Assembly (NCBI GenBank): GCA_964615775.1
Contig: CAZTQB010000001.1
Coordinates: 1-64,000 of the forward strand
Source: JALHOM01 sp964615775
GTDB lineage: Bacteria > Patescibacteriota > Saccharimonadia > Saccharimonadales > 2-12-FULL-41-12
DNA: 64,000 nt
Reading direction: 5' to 3'
Shown here: positions 49,668-59,367 of the stretch, piece by piece
Layout: each line of letters starts with the position of its first letter
Position numbering within the stretch: the stretch's first letter is position 1
The notes under the pieces: generated by a model
Told to the model about the DNA's origin: nothing
Database searches by the model: none
What the model saw: the letters and a program-made list of their open reading frames with translations, nothing else
Made by a program: the position numbers and the translations under genes

Positions 49668-49713
49668 CCAATAACTATAGTATGACTTAGGCCAACCCTA
49701 ACGCTCTAAAAAG

Positions 49714-49722
49714 TGCTATAAT
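49714..49722 (+). promoter_or_regulatory. extended -10 promoter of dnaE
   Basis: TGC followed by TATAAT, 9 nt before ATG 49732, with no ribosome site. Confidence 0.6.
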
Positions 49723-49731
49723 TATTAGTAA

Positions 49732-52700
49732 ATGGAGAACCAAAAAAATAAAAAAAAGGTTACTAAAGCCGCATTAAAGCAGGCGGATTATGTGCATCTG
49801 CACAATCACACGCAGTATAGTTTGCTTGATGGATTGACCAAAATTCCGGCCTTGATAGATAGGGTTAAGGAGTTCGGCATGGAGGCAATTGCCATGACTG
49901 ACCATGGTACATTATCTGGTGCAATTGAATTTTATAAAACTGCAAAAGACGGCGACATTAAACCGATTATTGGTATGGAAGGTTATGTTGCTAAGCGAAA
50001 ACATACCGACAAAGAAGCCTCCAAAGATAAGCAGATATATCACCTTATATTATTAGCAATGAACAACACTGGCTATCAGAATTTGATGCGGCTTAGTACG
50101 ATTGCAAACTTAGATGGTTTTTATTATAAACCACGAATCGATCATGAGCTTTTAGAGAAATATAATGAAGGACTGGTTATACTGTCTGGCTGCATGAACG
50201 GCGAAGTAGCTGATTTTTTAAATCAAAATCAGTACAGCGAGGCTAAAAAAGTTGCTCAATGGTACAAATCGGTATTTGGCGATCGATATTATATTGAAAT
50301 TCAAGATCATGGACACCCCAAGCATCCAAGTGTCTGGAGTCAACAAACCAAAGTCAATGACCTTGCTTTTAAGTTAGCTGAAGAATTAGATATAAAAACT
50401 GTTATAACCGGAGATGCTCACTACCTAAATCACGAAGATCAAGAAGCTCACGAGATTTTACTGTGTGTTCAGACAGGGTCGTTTTTGTCAGACGAAAAAC
50501 GTATGAGTTTGAAGGATTTTGAGCTACATGTCGCTGATCCGAAAGAGGTGATAGAGCGTTGGGGTAAACAACACCCAGAGTCAATATTAAACACCAAAGA
50601 AATTGCTGATCGTTGTAATGTCGACATCAAATTAGGTGAAATTTTAATACCAAAATTTCCAGTACCAAAGGGCCACACTGAAGAGAGCTATTTAAATGAA
50701 CAAGTTTATAGAGGCCTTGCGTGGCGTTATGGTGGGGTCGAAAAACAGGAGTCAGAAAAATTATCAATTGCGGCAGCAAAAAAGTTGATTCCTAAAGAAT
50801 TTTTAACTCGAGCCGAGTATGAATTGTCGGTAATTGGTAGCATGGGCTTTAACGGGTACTTCTTGATTGTGTCTGATTTTATCAACTGGGGTAAATCTAA
50901 GGGGATTGTTTTTGGTCCGGGCAGGGGTAGTGCAGCTGGTTCAATTGTAGCTTATGCTATTCGTATTACCGAGCTTGATCCAATGGAATATGACTTACTT
51001 TTTGAGCGATTTTTAAACCCAGATCGTATTAGTATGCCAGATGTTGATATTGATATTCAAGACACTCGACGTGATGAGGTGATCCAGTATTGTGTTGAAA
51101 AATACGGTAGTGAACGGGTGGCTAATATTGTGACGTTTGGTCGCATGGCAGCTCGCAATGCAGTGCGTGATGTAGCTCGGGTTTTGCAGGTTCCGTATGC
51201 CGAAAGTGACCGTATGGCCAAGATGATTCCACCGCCGGTTCAAGGTAGGCATATTCCGCTTGAAAAATCATTAAAAAATAATCTGGATTTAAAATCCGAA
51301 TACGAAAGTTCGACTCAGTCTAAGCAGGTTTTTGATCTAGCAATACGCATAGAAGGTACGATTCGCTCTCATGGTGTACATGCCGCTGGAGTGGTGATTG
51401 CACCTGATGAAATCGTTAAATTTACACCGTTAGAAATGGCTCAAAAAGGCGTAATCTCGACTCAGTATTCAATGGGGCCAATTGAAGACCTAGGACTTCT
51501 AAAAATGGATTTCTTGGGTTTGTCGAACCTGACGATTGTCAAAAATACACTTAGAATTGTAAGAAAAGTTCATGGATTAGATGTCGATGTTAGTAATTTG
51601 CCGCTAGACGATAAAAAAACCTATGAGTTGTTGCAAAAAGGTGACACCACAGGCGTATTTCAGTTTGAGTCGGCCGGTATGAAACGCTATTTAAAAGACC
51701 TAAAGCCAACTGTTTTTGGCGATATTGTGGCAATGGGTGCATTGTATCGACCAGGTCCTCTGAGTGCTGGCCTAACAGACAGTTTTATTCGCAGAAAAAA
51801 TGGTCAAGAAAAAGTTAGTTATGATCATCCAAAGATGAAGGAAGCACTGAAAGACACGTATGGTGTTTTGGTTTATCAAGAACAGTTCATGCAGATTTCG
51901 CGCGAAGTTTGTGGATTTAGTGGTGGTGAGGCCGATACGTTGCGTAAAGCAATTGGTAAGAAAAAACGCGATATCATGCTAAAAATGGAAAAACGATTTG
52001 TTGAGGGTGCAGTCGAGAACGGCATTGATCGTCAGTTAATCGAACAATTTTGGAGCAAATTAATGGGATTTGCTGACTATTGTTTTAATAAATCGCATTC
52101 AGCCTGTTATGGTATGATCTCTTACTGGACAGCCTATCTAAAAGCTCACTATCCAGCAGCTTTTATGGCAGCACTAATGACTAGCGACTTCGATGACATC
52201 GATCGTCTAGCGATTGAAATATCGGAGTGTCGCCATATGGGGATTACGGTCTTGTCTCCCGATGTAAATGAGTCATTTTTAGAGTTTGCAGTTATAAATA
52301 ACGATAAAAGTAACGCACCACCAAAAATTCGTTTTGGCATGAATGCAGTAAAAAACGTTGGTCGGGGAGCAGTCGAAGAGATTCTTAGAGCAAGAGAAAT
52401 TAATGGCAAGTTTGCATCACTAGAGGATTTTTTAACAAAAGTTAATGTTAGGATAGTCAACAAAAAAGCTTTGGAAAGTTTGATTAAGTCTGGTGCTATG
52501 GATAATCTAGGCAACCGCAGTGTTCTGCTGCATAATATTGAGGCTCTTTTGGCACATGCTTCTCGTCTGCAAAAAGATTTAAATAGTGGCCAAACTGACT
52601 TATTTGGTGGTAGTCAAGCCGGTGAACTATTGGCACCTCGACTTAATTTAGAGGAATCTTTGCCGCAGTTTACACTCCGCGAGCAGTTGATTTGGGAACG

Positions 52701-53415
52701 AGAGCTTTTGGGTTTGTATTTAAGTAGTCACCCACTCAGTGAATATGAAGATTTTTTGAAAGAGAAATGTCTTAGCATTAAGTTGATTGAGCCAAATATG
52801 GATGGGAGGTCGGTCAAACTTGGTGGCTCAGTGGTTGATTTTAGGGAAATTACGACTAAAAATGGCAAAAAAATGGCGTTTGTGAAGATAGAAGATATGG
52901 CTTCCGAGGTTGAGCTAATTTTATTTCCAAATACCTATCAACAAACTGTTGGTATCTGGAATCGTGACACGGTAGTGTTGGTAAACGGTAAAATTTCATC
53001 TAAAGACCGCGATGGAAATTTGGGAAGTGAAGTAAAAATCTTAGTTGATGATGCTCGTGAGCTAACTACCGAGCAAGTCAAAAATTTTGTTGCTTCGGGT
53101 AAAAGTGTACGCAAGCCAAAGGCTACTGTAAAAGTATCAAAAAAAATAACCGAACCTAGTGATGACGAAAATGCTTCAAAAGAACCAAAAGACCAAAAAC
53201 TTTTTATCAGAGTAAAAAACACCGAGAATACTGAAAATTTACAAAAATTAAAGAGATTAATTGATGCAAGTCCAGGCAGGACAGTTGTAGTTTTGGTAGT
53301 TGGCGAAGATAACGCTAAGCAACTAGTAAGGGTGCCTTCGACTACTGGGTATAATGACGAGCTTCATAATAAACTTTCAGAAATTTTCTCGCCAGAGAAC
53401 ATAAAGCTTCATTAA
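49732..53415 (+). CDS. dnaE: DNA polymerase III alpha subunit
   Basis: 1227 residues. The N-terminal PHP domain begins at YVHLHNHTQYSLLDG and TDHGTLSGAIEFYK; the polymerase core has GFNGYFLIVSDFINWGKSKG, FGPGRGSAAGS and the catalytic PDVDIDIQDTRRDEV (near 437-445); the thumb and fingers include FNKSHSACYGMISYWTAYLK; an OB domain (VKLGGSVVDFREITTKNGKK) lies near 1020. This is the replicative polymerase of the DnaE1 type. The mRNA appears near-leaderless; the stop interlocks with the convergent CAP gene (TTAA). Confidence 0.97.
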   Translation: MENQKNKKKVTKAALKQADYVHLHNHTQYSLLDGLTKIPALIDRVKEFGMEAIAMTDHGTLSGAIEFYKTAKDGDIKPIIGMEGYVAKRKHTDKEASKDKQIYHLILLAMNNTGYQNLMRLSTIANLDGFYYKPRIDHELLEKYNEGLVILSGCMNGEVADFLNQNQYSEAKKVAQWYKSVFGDRYYIEIQDHGHPKHPSVWSQQTKVNDLAFKLAEELDIKTVITGDAHYLNHEDQEAHEILLCVQTGSFLSDEKRMSLKDFELHVADPKEVIERWGKQHPESILNTKEIADRCNVDIKLGEILIPKFPVPKGHTEESYLNEQVYRGLAWRYGGVEKQESEKLSIAAAKKLIPKEFLTRAEYELSVIGSMGFNGYFLIVSDFINWGKSKGIVFGPGRGSAAGSIVAYAIRITELDPMEYDLLFERFLNPDRISMPDVDIDIQDTRRDEVIQYCVEKYGSERVANIVTFGRMAARNAVRDVARVLQVPYAESDRMAKMIPPPVQGRHIPLEKSLKNNLDLKSEYESSTQSKQVFDLAIRIEGTIRSHGVHAAGVVIAPDEIVKFTPLEMAQKGVISTQYSMGPIEDLGLLKMDFLGLSNLTIVKNTLRIVRKVHGLDVDVSNLPLDDKKTYELLQKGDTTGVFQFESAGMKRYLKDLKPTVFGDIVAMGALYRPGPLSAGLTDSFIRRKNGQEKVSYDHPKMKEALKDTYGVLVYQEQFMQISREVCGFSGGEADTLRKAIGKKKRDIMLKMEKRFVEGAVENGIDRQLIEQFWSKLMGFADYCFNKSHSACYGMISYWTAYLKAHYPAAFMAALMTSDFDDIDRLAIEISECRHMGITVLSPDVNESFLEFAVINNDKSNAPPKIRFGMNAVKNVGRGAVEEILRAREINGKFASLEDFLTKVNVRIVNKKALESLIKSGAMDNLGNRSVLLHNIEALLAHASRLQKDLNSGQTDLFGGSQAGELLAPRLNLEESLPQFTLREQLIWERELLGLYLSSHPLSEYEDFLKEKCLSIKLIEPNMDGRSVKLGGSVVDFREITTKNGKKMAFVKIEDMASEVELILFPNTYQQTVGIWNRDTVVLVNGKISSKDRDGNLGSEVKILVDDARELTTEQVKNFVASGKSVRKPKATVKVSKKITEPSDDENASKEPKDQKLFIRVKNTENTENLQKLKRLIDASPGRTVVVLVVGEDNAKQLVRVPSTTGYNDELHNKLSEIFSPENIKLH

Positions 53416-54326
53416 TGAATAAAGCCTGCTGACTGACTAACAATCACCACTAAGGCCACAAAAGCCACTAGGGTTGCATCTAAAAGAGGGTGTTTCATTA
53501 TAAACTGCTCGCTACTGGATAGTGATTTTTTGATACCGCGGGCATGTTTGAGACCAAGATACATTACACACAAACCTGCAAAAAAGCCAAGAGCTATAGT
53601 AATCCAGGGCATCTTGCCGCCAGTTATCAGCTGAGCATAGCTGATGTTTGCGTTTGCCGAAAGTGAGCTTGAGCTTTTAGCAAATTCGCTAGCAACATTA
53701 AGCTGACTTTTGTTGTCTTGCGAGGCCAAAACTTCGGGTGATGGTAGGCCATACATAGCAACTACTATCGTTTCGTTGCCTTTACCTTGGAAATTCTCAG
53801 CATTGGCAACACCAAACCCTACCTCACTTAAGTTGTTGTCCAGAAGATTTGCTCGATGAGAGGCACTATTTAACCAACCAGAAACGACCGAGTTACTTGA
53901 ATTAAAACCGTAAGCCAAATTTTCGGCTGCTTTTAGGTAAGAGTAGTGAGTATTGTCAATAAATGTCCACGGTTCATTACCATCTGGAGTATTGTGCGAC
54001 CAATAATTACGCTTAACCATATCATCGGCCTTTGCTTGTGCAGCCTTATCAAGTTCTTTGTTGTGAGTAAGGTTAGAAAGATTATGCTCACTACGTGTTT
54101 TATTGGTTGCTTCTAAAAGCCCATTATCGGATATCTGGCTAGAGTAGCCTAAAACTTCGCTATTTTGGGACTGGTGACTAATATTACCAAAAGTTGATAA
54201 AAACAACCCTAATCCGACCATAACTATTAATGGCAAATAAGGTGCATAAGCCTTCAAAAACGCCTTGGAATGGCGTTCTTTATGATGGGCTTTATGGTAT
54301 TTTGGTTGTTTTTGTTTGAGTGGCAT
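53412..54326 (-). CDS. CAP/SCP-domain (SCP-like) extracellular protein
   Basis: 304 residues. An N-terminal membrane anchor (APYLPLIVMVGLGLFLSTFG) precedes the CAP domain (about 70-205) with TNKTRSEHNLSNLTHNKELD, YWSHNTPDG, ENLAYG and SGWLNSASHRANLLDNNLSE, which hold the conserved histidines and acids. Two membrane helices lie at the C-terminus. It is probably a surface protein; some CAP proteins bind lipids or cell-wall parts, and the role here is open. Confidence 0.85.
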   Translation of the reverse strand: MPLKQKQPKYHKAHHKERHSKAFLKAYAPYLPLIVMVGLGLFLSTFGNISHQSQNSEVLGYSSQISDNGLLEATNKTRSEHNLSNLTHNKELDKAAQAKADDMVKRNYWSHNTPDGNEPWTFIDNTHYSYLKAAENLAYGFNSSNSVVSGWLNSASHRANLLDNNLSEVGFGVANAENFQGKGNETIVVAMYGLPSPEVLASQDNKSQLNVASEFAKSSSSLSANANISYAQLITGGKMPWITIALGFFAGLCVMYLGLKHARGIKKSLSSSEQFIMKHPLLDATLVAFVALVVIVSQSAGFIH

Positions 54327-54430
54327 AAGTATTTTCTTGCTACTATATTTATATCACAAAAGATTCTATCACGAAAGTTTTAAAGTCTAAGCTGTAACGG
54401 CTACATTAACTCTAGACTATAGGCTAAAAT

Positions 54431-54928
54431 TTACAATAAAGAGACGTGATAGAGTATTATGCCAGCGGCAACAGAGACGTTAAATGACTCTTTTTGGCCG
54501 AGCATCGGGATCTCGACTATTTCATCACATATTTTTAATAATTGGTCTGAAGTACCATGGACTTCTTCGCCTAAAAGTATGGCAACTTTTTCTGGAGCGT
54601 CAAAGTTTGGTAATTTTGTAGATTGTGTATGCTGCTCAAGAGCGATTAGCTTATAGCCATCTGCTTTTAATACATTTATCAATTCTTCTAAGTCTTTCAC
54701 AGGCTTAATCTCGACCAACTTTTCGGCTCCTAAAGCTGATTTGTGGATCTGCTTGTCAAGTTTTTCGGCAATATGCGGTAAGCGTATGTCTCCTTTGACT
54801 TTTGGGTATGGTGTGTAGCCACTGACAAAAAAAGTTTTTACACCAAAACCTTCGCAGGTTCGTATTATAGAGCCAACATTATGGGTGCTACGTATATTGT
54901 GTGCGATTATTACTACATTTTTCGTCAT
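54431..54928 (-). CDS. SpoU/TrmH family RNA 2'-O-methyltransferase
   Basis: 165 residues. SPOUT motifs: HNIRSTHNVGSIIRTCEGFG at the start, LLGEEVHGTS in the middle and PMLGQKESFNVSVAAGIILYH at the C-terminus, the knotted SAM site. It methylates the ribose of a tRNA or rRNA nucleotide; the site is unknown. It is divergent from the PilB-type gene with a leaderless TATACT seven nucleotides before its ATG. Confidence 0.85.
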   Translation of the reverse strand: MTKNVVIIAHNIRSTHNVGSIIRTCEGFGVKTFFVSGYTPYPKVKGDIRLPHIAEKLDKQIHKSALGAEKLVEIKPVKDLEELINVLKADGYKLIALEQHTQSTKLPNFDAPEKVAILLGEEVHGTSDQLLKICDEIVEIPMLGQKESFNVSVAAGIILYHVSLL

Positions 54929-54973
54929 AAATAATAGTATACAACTCAGTACCTCTTATGTTTAAATATATAT

Positions 54974-56569
54974 ATGCAAGATGCTCGTAAAATGGAAGAG
55001 CAGTCCACACGTCGACGTTCACAAATTTTGGGTTTGAATTATTTTGATGCTTCTAGTCCAGACAAAAATTTGTATCAGGATATTTTAAGTAATGACGAAC
55101 TTAGAAATCTCCGGGTGGTACCGCTTTTTGCTGATCCACATAATATACAATTTGGTGTAACAAACACAACATCTCAGCAAACAATGAAAGCTTTGAGGCA
55201 GCGTTTTCAAGATCAGCGATTAGAGTTTTCGATGATTTCAGACACTAGTTTTGGTGAATATATGCGTCTGTATAATCCACCAAAGCAAATTGTCTATGAA
55301 GATGTAAAATTTGGCAACGACAGCGACAAAGATTTATACCAGAGAGTTACAGCTACGCTTGATAGTGTGTTGTCTGATGATGTTTTGGCTTACTTGGTAA
55401 AGCAATGTTACCAACTGAAAGGTTCGGATATTCATATTGAATGCCAAGAAAATGAGGTACGAATTAGGATTCGTGTTGATGGTGTTTTACATCCGATTGC
55501 AGGTATTTCGCACGAAAAATATCGCCAAGTTCTGTCATCAATTGCCATTGCTGCCAATGTAAGCACTGGTGACCCAGAGGCTCAGACTGGACACATTAAC
55601 GAAAAATATCGTTTAGCTACCGGTGAAGAAGTAGATATAAACTTACGTGTTGAGACTGTGCCAACGGTTTATGGCATAGATGTGGTTATGCGTTTGTTTA
55701 ATTTCAAGCTAGAATTTTTAAGGCTCGATAACTTAGGTCTAAATCAAGAAGAAAGAGCAGCAGTCGATGATGTAATTAAACATCCATCGGGTTTAGTTTT
55801 AGTAGTAGGGCCAACTGGTTCAGGTAAAACTACTACTCTATACTCCATTATTAACACGCTTAACACTGATGAACGCAAGATAATTACTCTTGAAGATCCG
55901 GTTGAATATTTTTTGCCTGGTGTTGTGCAGATTCCAGTCCATGGTGATCAAAATAAACTTGGTTTTGCCGAGAAACTGCGAGCAGTGCTACGCCTTGACC
56001 CAGATGTGTTGATGGTTGGAGAGATTCGTGATCAAGATACCGCTAAAACTGCCTTGCAGGCAGCTCTAACCGGACATTTAGTGTTGTCTACTTTTCATGC
56101 TAGCTCGTCAGCAGCCGCAGTGACTCGTATGCAAGATGCGATTGGCGTAAATCCGCTTTTTGCTTCGGCTTTACATCTAATTATGGCTCAGCGTTTGGTT
56201 CGTAAACTTGATGATTCTACTAAAATCGCTTATCAGCCAGATGATGCTCTTAAAAGTCAAATTCAGCAAATTATTGACACTTTGCCACCGCATTTTGAGC
56301 GGCCAAATATTGATAATTTGACTCTTTATAAGCCTGGTAGTTCTGAGGAAAATCCATTTGGATATAAGGGTCAAACTGCTTTACGTGAACAGTTTAGAAC
56401 ATCACCAGGTGTGCAGGAGCTATTGCGTCTGCCACCAGGTCAGTTGACTACCGATATGCTAGAAAAGCAGGCAATTCAGGATGGTATGACAACTATGCTG
56501 CACGATGGGGTTCTCAAGGTAGTTTCAGGCGAGACTACACTAGACGAAGTATTTAGGGTTGTCGGTTAA
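54974..56569 (+). CDS. pilB: PilB/GspE-type assembly ATPase
   Basis: 531 residues. N-terminal MshEN-like region, then the ATPase: VGPTGSGKTTTLYSIINTLN (Walker A near 278), the Asp box ITLEDPVEYFLPGVVQ, Walker B DPDVLMVGEIRDQDTA and the His box GHLVLSTFHASSS. The C-terminus lacks the zinc CxxC pair of many GspE proteins; the segment GYKGQTALREQFRTSP lies there instead. It powers assembly of a type IV pilus, the adhesion and motility organelle of host-attached Saccharibacteria. Confidence 0.9.
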   Translation: MQDARKMEEQSTRRRSQILGLNYFDASSPDKNLYQDILSNDELRNLRVVPLFADPHNIQFGVTNTTSQQTMKALRQRFQDQRLEFSMISDTSFGEYMRLYNPPKQIVYEDVKFGNDSDKDLYQRVTATLDSVLSDDVLAYLVKQCYQLKGSDIHIECQENEVRIRIRVDGVLHPIAGISHEKYRQVLSSIAIAANVSTGDPEAQTGHINEKYRLATGEEVDINLRVETVPTVYGIDVVMRLFNFKLEFLRLDNLGLNQEERAAVDDVIKHPSGLVLVVGPTGSGKTTTLYSIINTLNTDERKIITLEDPVEYFLPGVVQIPVHGDQNKLGFAEKLRAVLRLDPDVLMVGEIRDQDTAKTALQAALTGHLVLSTFHASSSAAAVTRMQDAIGVNPLFASALHLIMAQRLVRKLDDSTKIAYQPDDALKSQIQQIIDTLPPHFERPNIDNLTLYKPGSSEENPFGYKGQTALREQFRTSPGVQELLRLPPGQLTTDMLEKQAIQDGMTTMLHDGVLKVVSGETTLDEVFRVVG

Positions 56570-56593
56570 AGTGTAGACAAAAATCTACAAATA

Positions 56594-56602
56594 TGTTATT
56601 AT
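56594..56602 (+). promoter_or_regulatory. extended -10 promoter of the gene at 56609 (leaderless)
   Basis: TGT followed by TATTAT, 6 nt before ATG 56609. Confidence 0.5.
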
Positions 56603-56608
56603 ACTAAT

Positions 56609-57160
56609 ATGGAAACATATGGTGAAGACTCCTATTTTAATCCAGAAAAAGAATCTAATATACAGGACTCGCCAGAAGCTTGGCGATATGACTTACGGAC
56701 TGGAGAATTTTTACCGTATAGTTTATCTGAAAAGCAACAAAGGCAAATTCTTGAGGAGCCATGGCTGTGTCCTGATTCAGACTGCAGTAATAATAAACAA
56801 ACAGTATTTGATACTGAGACACAAAAATCAATGTTTGGGTTTGATGTATCTGATAGAGAGAACGAACCTAAAATTGTAGATAGATTTTTCACTTACCCAT
56901 ATAGGTGGGACGAAAGAGAAGGGGATAGCTGGGATGTAGGATTGAGATGCCCGTGTTGCGAACTATTTATTGCATGTGTACTGAGTCAAAAAACCGTAGA
57001 AGTGTACGACGATATGCTAAATGAACAGGCTGAATGTTTTCTGGAGAGGATAAAAAGTTTTGCGAGACTACGATTTGGGCAAGATGCAGATAGAATTGCC
57101 GAAGCCATAAAGCATGGTGGTATAGAGCCAATGGACTTTAGGTCTTCAGACATTGATTAA
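56609..57160 (+). CDS. zinc-binding-like protein of unknown function
   Basis: 183 residues, soluble and acidic. Two cysteine pairs, CPDSDC (near 54) and CPCC (near 115), could bind zinc, and the rest is helical (ECFLERIKSFARLRF). The N-terminus is disordered and acid-rich. No family is recognised. Its stop interlocks with the malic enzyme stop (TTAA), and its promoter is a leaderless extended -10. Confidence 0.6.
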   Translation: METYGEDSYFNPEKESNIQDSPEAWRYDLRTGEFLPYSLSEKQQRQILEEPWLCPDSDCSNNKQTVFDTETQKSMFGFDVSDRENEPKIVDRFFTYPYRWDEREGDSWDVGLRCPCCELFIACVLSQKTVEVYDDMLNEQAECFLERIKSFARLRFGQDADRIAEAIKHGGIEPMDFRSSDID

Positions 57161-58290
57161 ATGATGACTTTGGCAATTTCTGGTACTAGTTTGTCATTTA
57201 AAACTGATGGGATTATTTCATTTTCTGATGGGTTTTTGACTAAGCTGGCAATTACTTCGGCCGCCTTGACTTTGTGGTCGTCGGTAATTTTTGCTACTCG
57301 GTTGTCTAATGCTCCGCGAAAAATACCAGGAAAAGCTACGGCATTGTTAACTTGGTTAGGGTAGTCACTGCGGCCAGTTGCCAAAATTGCCACACCAGCC
57401 TCACGAGCTAGCTCTGGACGTATTTCTGGGTTGGGATTGGCTAGAGCAAAAACAATTGGGTTTTTATTCATCGACTTAACCATTTTTTTGGTTAGTAGAT
57501 CGGCTTTAGATACTCCAACAAATATATCTGAATCTGTTAAAGCATCTTCTAGCGTACCATCAATTTCCTCGAAGTTAGAATACTTTAGTAGCTGCTTTTT
57601 CTCATTATTTAAATCTTTCCGATTTTTACTAACTATACCTTTGCTGTCGACAACTAACATCTGTGGCTGAGCATATCTGTGCAGCAATTTAATGATAGCT
57701 GTGCCAGCAGCTCCAGCACCGCTGATAACGATTTTACAGTCTTTTAGCTGGCGGTTGGTTACTTTCATAGCATTAATCAAGCCTGCTAGAACCACCGCCG
57801 CGGTGCCGTGCTGATCGTCATGAAAAACTGGAATATTTAAATCAGTTTTTAACCTTTCTTCGACTTCAAAACAGATTGGTGCAGCGATATCCTCGAGGTT
57901 AATAGCTCCGTAAGTCGGAGCGATAGCCTTGACTGCTGCCACAATCTCGTCGGCGGTATGTACATCTAGTACAACTGGCACTGAGTCAATACCTGCAAAG
58001 TGCTTAAACAGCATAGATTTGCCCTCCATAACTGGGAGAGCCGCTAACGGACCAATGTTGCCGAGACCTAAAACTGCTGAGCCATCTGACACAACGGCAA
58101 CCGTATTGTTAGTCCAGGTATATTCACGCGTTTGTTCAGGGTGTTTAGCTAAATGTTTGCTGACGGCCCCAACGCCCGGGCTATAGTAAGTACTTAAATC
58201 ATCTTTGGTATCCAGTTTAGCCTTAAGTTTGGTAGAGATTTTGCCTTTTAATTGCTTGTGTTTTTTTAATGCTTGCTCGTTATAATCCAT
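57157..58290 (-). CDS. maeB: NAD(P)-dependent malic enzyme
   Basis: 377 residues, the short type without a phosphotransacetylase domain. YYSPGVGAVSK and DGSAVLGLGNIGP at the start, HDDQHGTAAVVLAGLINAM with metal ligands, and the NAD site VISGAGAAGTAIIKLL are complete. It decarboxylates malate to pyruvate. It is divergent from a KAS III gene across about 33 nt; a TAAAAT lies 6 nt before its ATG (58302-58297), so its mRNA is leaderless. Confidence 0.9.
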   Translation of the reverse strand: MDYNEQALKKHKQLKGKISTKLKAKLDTKDDLSTYYSPGVGAVSKHLAKHPEQTREYTWTNNTVAVVSDGSAVLGLGNIGPLAALPVMEGKSMLFKHFAGIDSVPVVLDVHTADEIVAAVKAIAPTYGAINLEDIAAPICFEVEERLKTDLNIPVFHDDQHGTAAVVLAGLINAMKVTNRQLKDCKIVISGAGAAGTAIIKLLHRYAQPQMLVVDSKGIVSKNRKDLNNEKKQLLKYSNFEEIDGTLEDALTDSDIFVGVSKADLLTKKMVKSMNKNPIVFALANPNPEIRPELAREAGVAILATGRSDYPNQVNNAVAFPGIFRGALDNRVAKITDDHKVKAAEVIASLVKNPSENEIIPSVLNDKLVPEIAKVII

Positions 58291-58296
58291 TTGTAT

Positions 58297-58316
58297 ATTT
58301 TATCATGCTGTATACT
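58297..58316. promoter_or_regulatory. back-to-back leaderless promoters of the malic enzyme and KAS III genes
   Basis: Minus strand: TGA TAAAAT (58305-58297), 6 nt before the malic enzyme ATG. Plus strand: TATACT (58311-58316), 7 nt before ATG 58324. Confidence 0.6.
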
Positions 58317-58323
58317 TAGGTTC

Positions 58324-59286
58324 ATGGGAGTACGTATAGCTGGAAGCGGAATTGGTTTGCCGGAGACTAGTGTGCTAAACCAAGAGTTAGTAGGTAAGTA
58401 TGGTTACCCGATTAGTTCAGAGGATATTAGTGAAAAAATTGGTATTGATGAGCGAAGAATTGCTGAACTAGACGAGAGACTGGTGCCTATTGCTAGTATC
58501 GCAGCTAGAGCGGCGATAAAAAATGCTGGATTTAATGACCCAAGCGAATCAAAAATTGACCAGATTATTTTTGCTACTTGTACACCAGATGATGTGATGC
58601 CAAGTTCGGCTGCTCAGTTAGCGGGTGAACTAGGTATATCGGGAGTTGGCTTAAGAACTTATGACCTAAATTCTGCTTGTACGGGTTTTGTTAGTGGACT
58701 ATTTAGTGCAGCCAAAACTACCGACAGTTGGCCGGTTGCAACTACCTTGCTTGTCGGTGGTGATTTATTGAGTAGACATACTGATTACTCTGACTACAAA
58801 ATAGGCACTCTATTTGGTGATGGTGCTGGTGCCTTTTTACTGCGGTACACTAACGGTAATGAGGGGGTAATTGGTTATGATTCATGCACAATTCCCAACA
58901 GGCAAACTCTATACTGCGAAAAACCAACAGGTAATGACCAAATAGTAATGAACGGCAGAGAAGTTTATCAATTTGTAGTTGCAGGAGTCGCAGAAAGCAT
59001 AGAAAGAGTTTTAAAAAATGAAGGAATTGGTAGACAAGAAATTGACTTATTTGTACTTCATCAAGCAAATGCAAAAATGATACTTAAAATAGCCGAAAAA
59101 CTTGGTGTCGAGAAAGCAAAATTCCCTACAGACGCTATTCGAGAAACTGCCAACACGTCAGCCGCGACAGTACCTATTGCTTACCACATGGCCGCCGAAA
59201 AAAAATTGATAAAAAAAGGTGGTAAAATTGTTTTTTGTGGTTTTGGAGCTGGGTTAGGTATCGAAACAGTTGTCTGGCAAACATAG
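58324..59286 (+). CDS. ketoacyl-ACP synthase III-like protein
   Basis: 320 residues from ATG 58324; an earlier start would include the promoter. The catalytic triad is intact: Cys119 in DLNSACTGFVSG, histidine in FVLHQANAKMI and asparagine in ETANTSAATVP. KAS III starts fatty-acid synthesis from acetyl-CoA and malonyl-ACP. No other fatty-acid gene is in this window, and Saccharibacteria usually lack the pathway, so the actual acyl substrate may differ. Confidence 0.85.
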   Translation: MGVRIAGSGIGLPETSVLNQELVGKYGYPISSEDISEKIGIDERRIAELDERLVPIASIAARAAIKNAGFNDPSESKIDQIIFATCTPDDVMPSSAAQLAGELGISGVGLRTYDLNSACTGFVSGLFSAAKTTDSWPVATTLLVGGDLLSRHTDYSDYKIGTLFGDGAGAFLLRYTNGNEGVIGYDSCTIPNRQTLYCEKPTGNDQIVMNGREVYQFVVAGVAESIERVLKNEGIGRQEIDLFVLHQANAKMILKIAEKLGVEKAKFPTDAIRETANTSAATVPIAYHMAAEKKLIKKGGKIVFCGFGAGLGIETVVWQT

Positions 59287-59367
59287 GCATAAATTTTGGT
59301 ATTTCATTATCACAACAGATATGTTAAAATAGTCTAAACGAGTTAATTAAACAAAGGTTTATTTATA

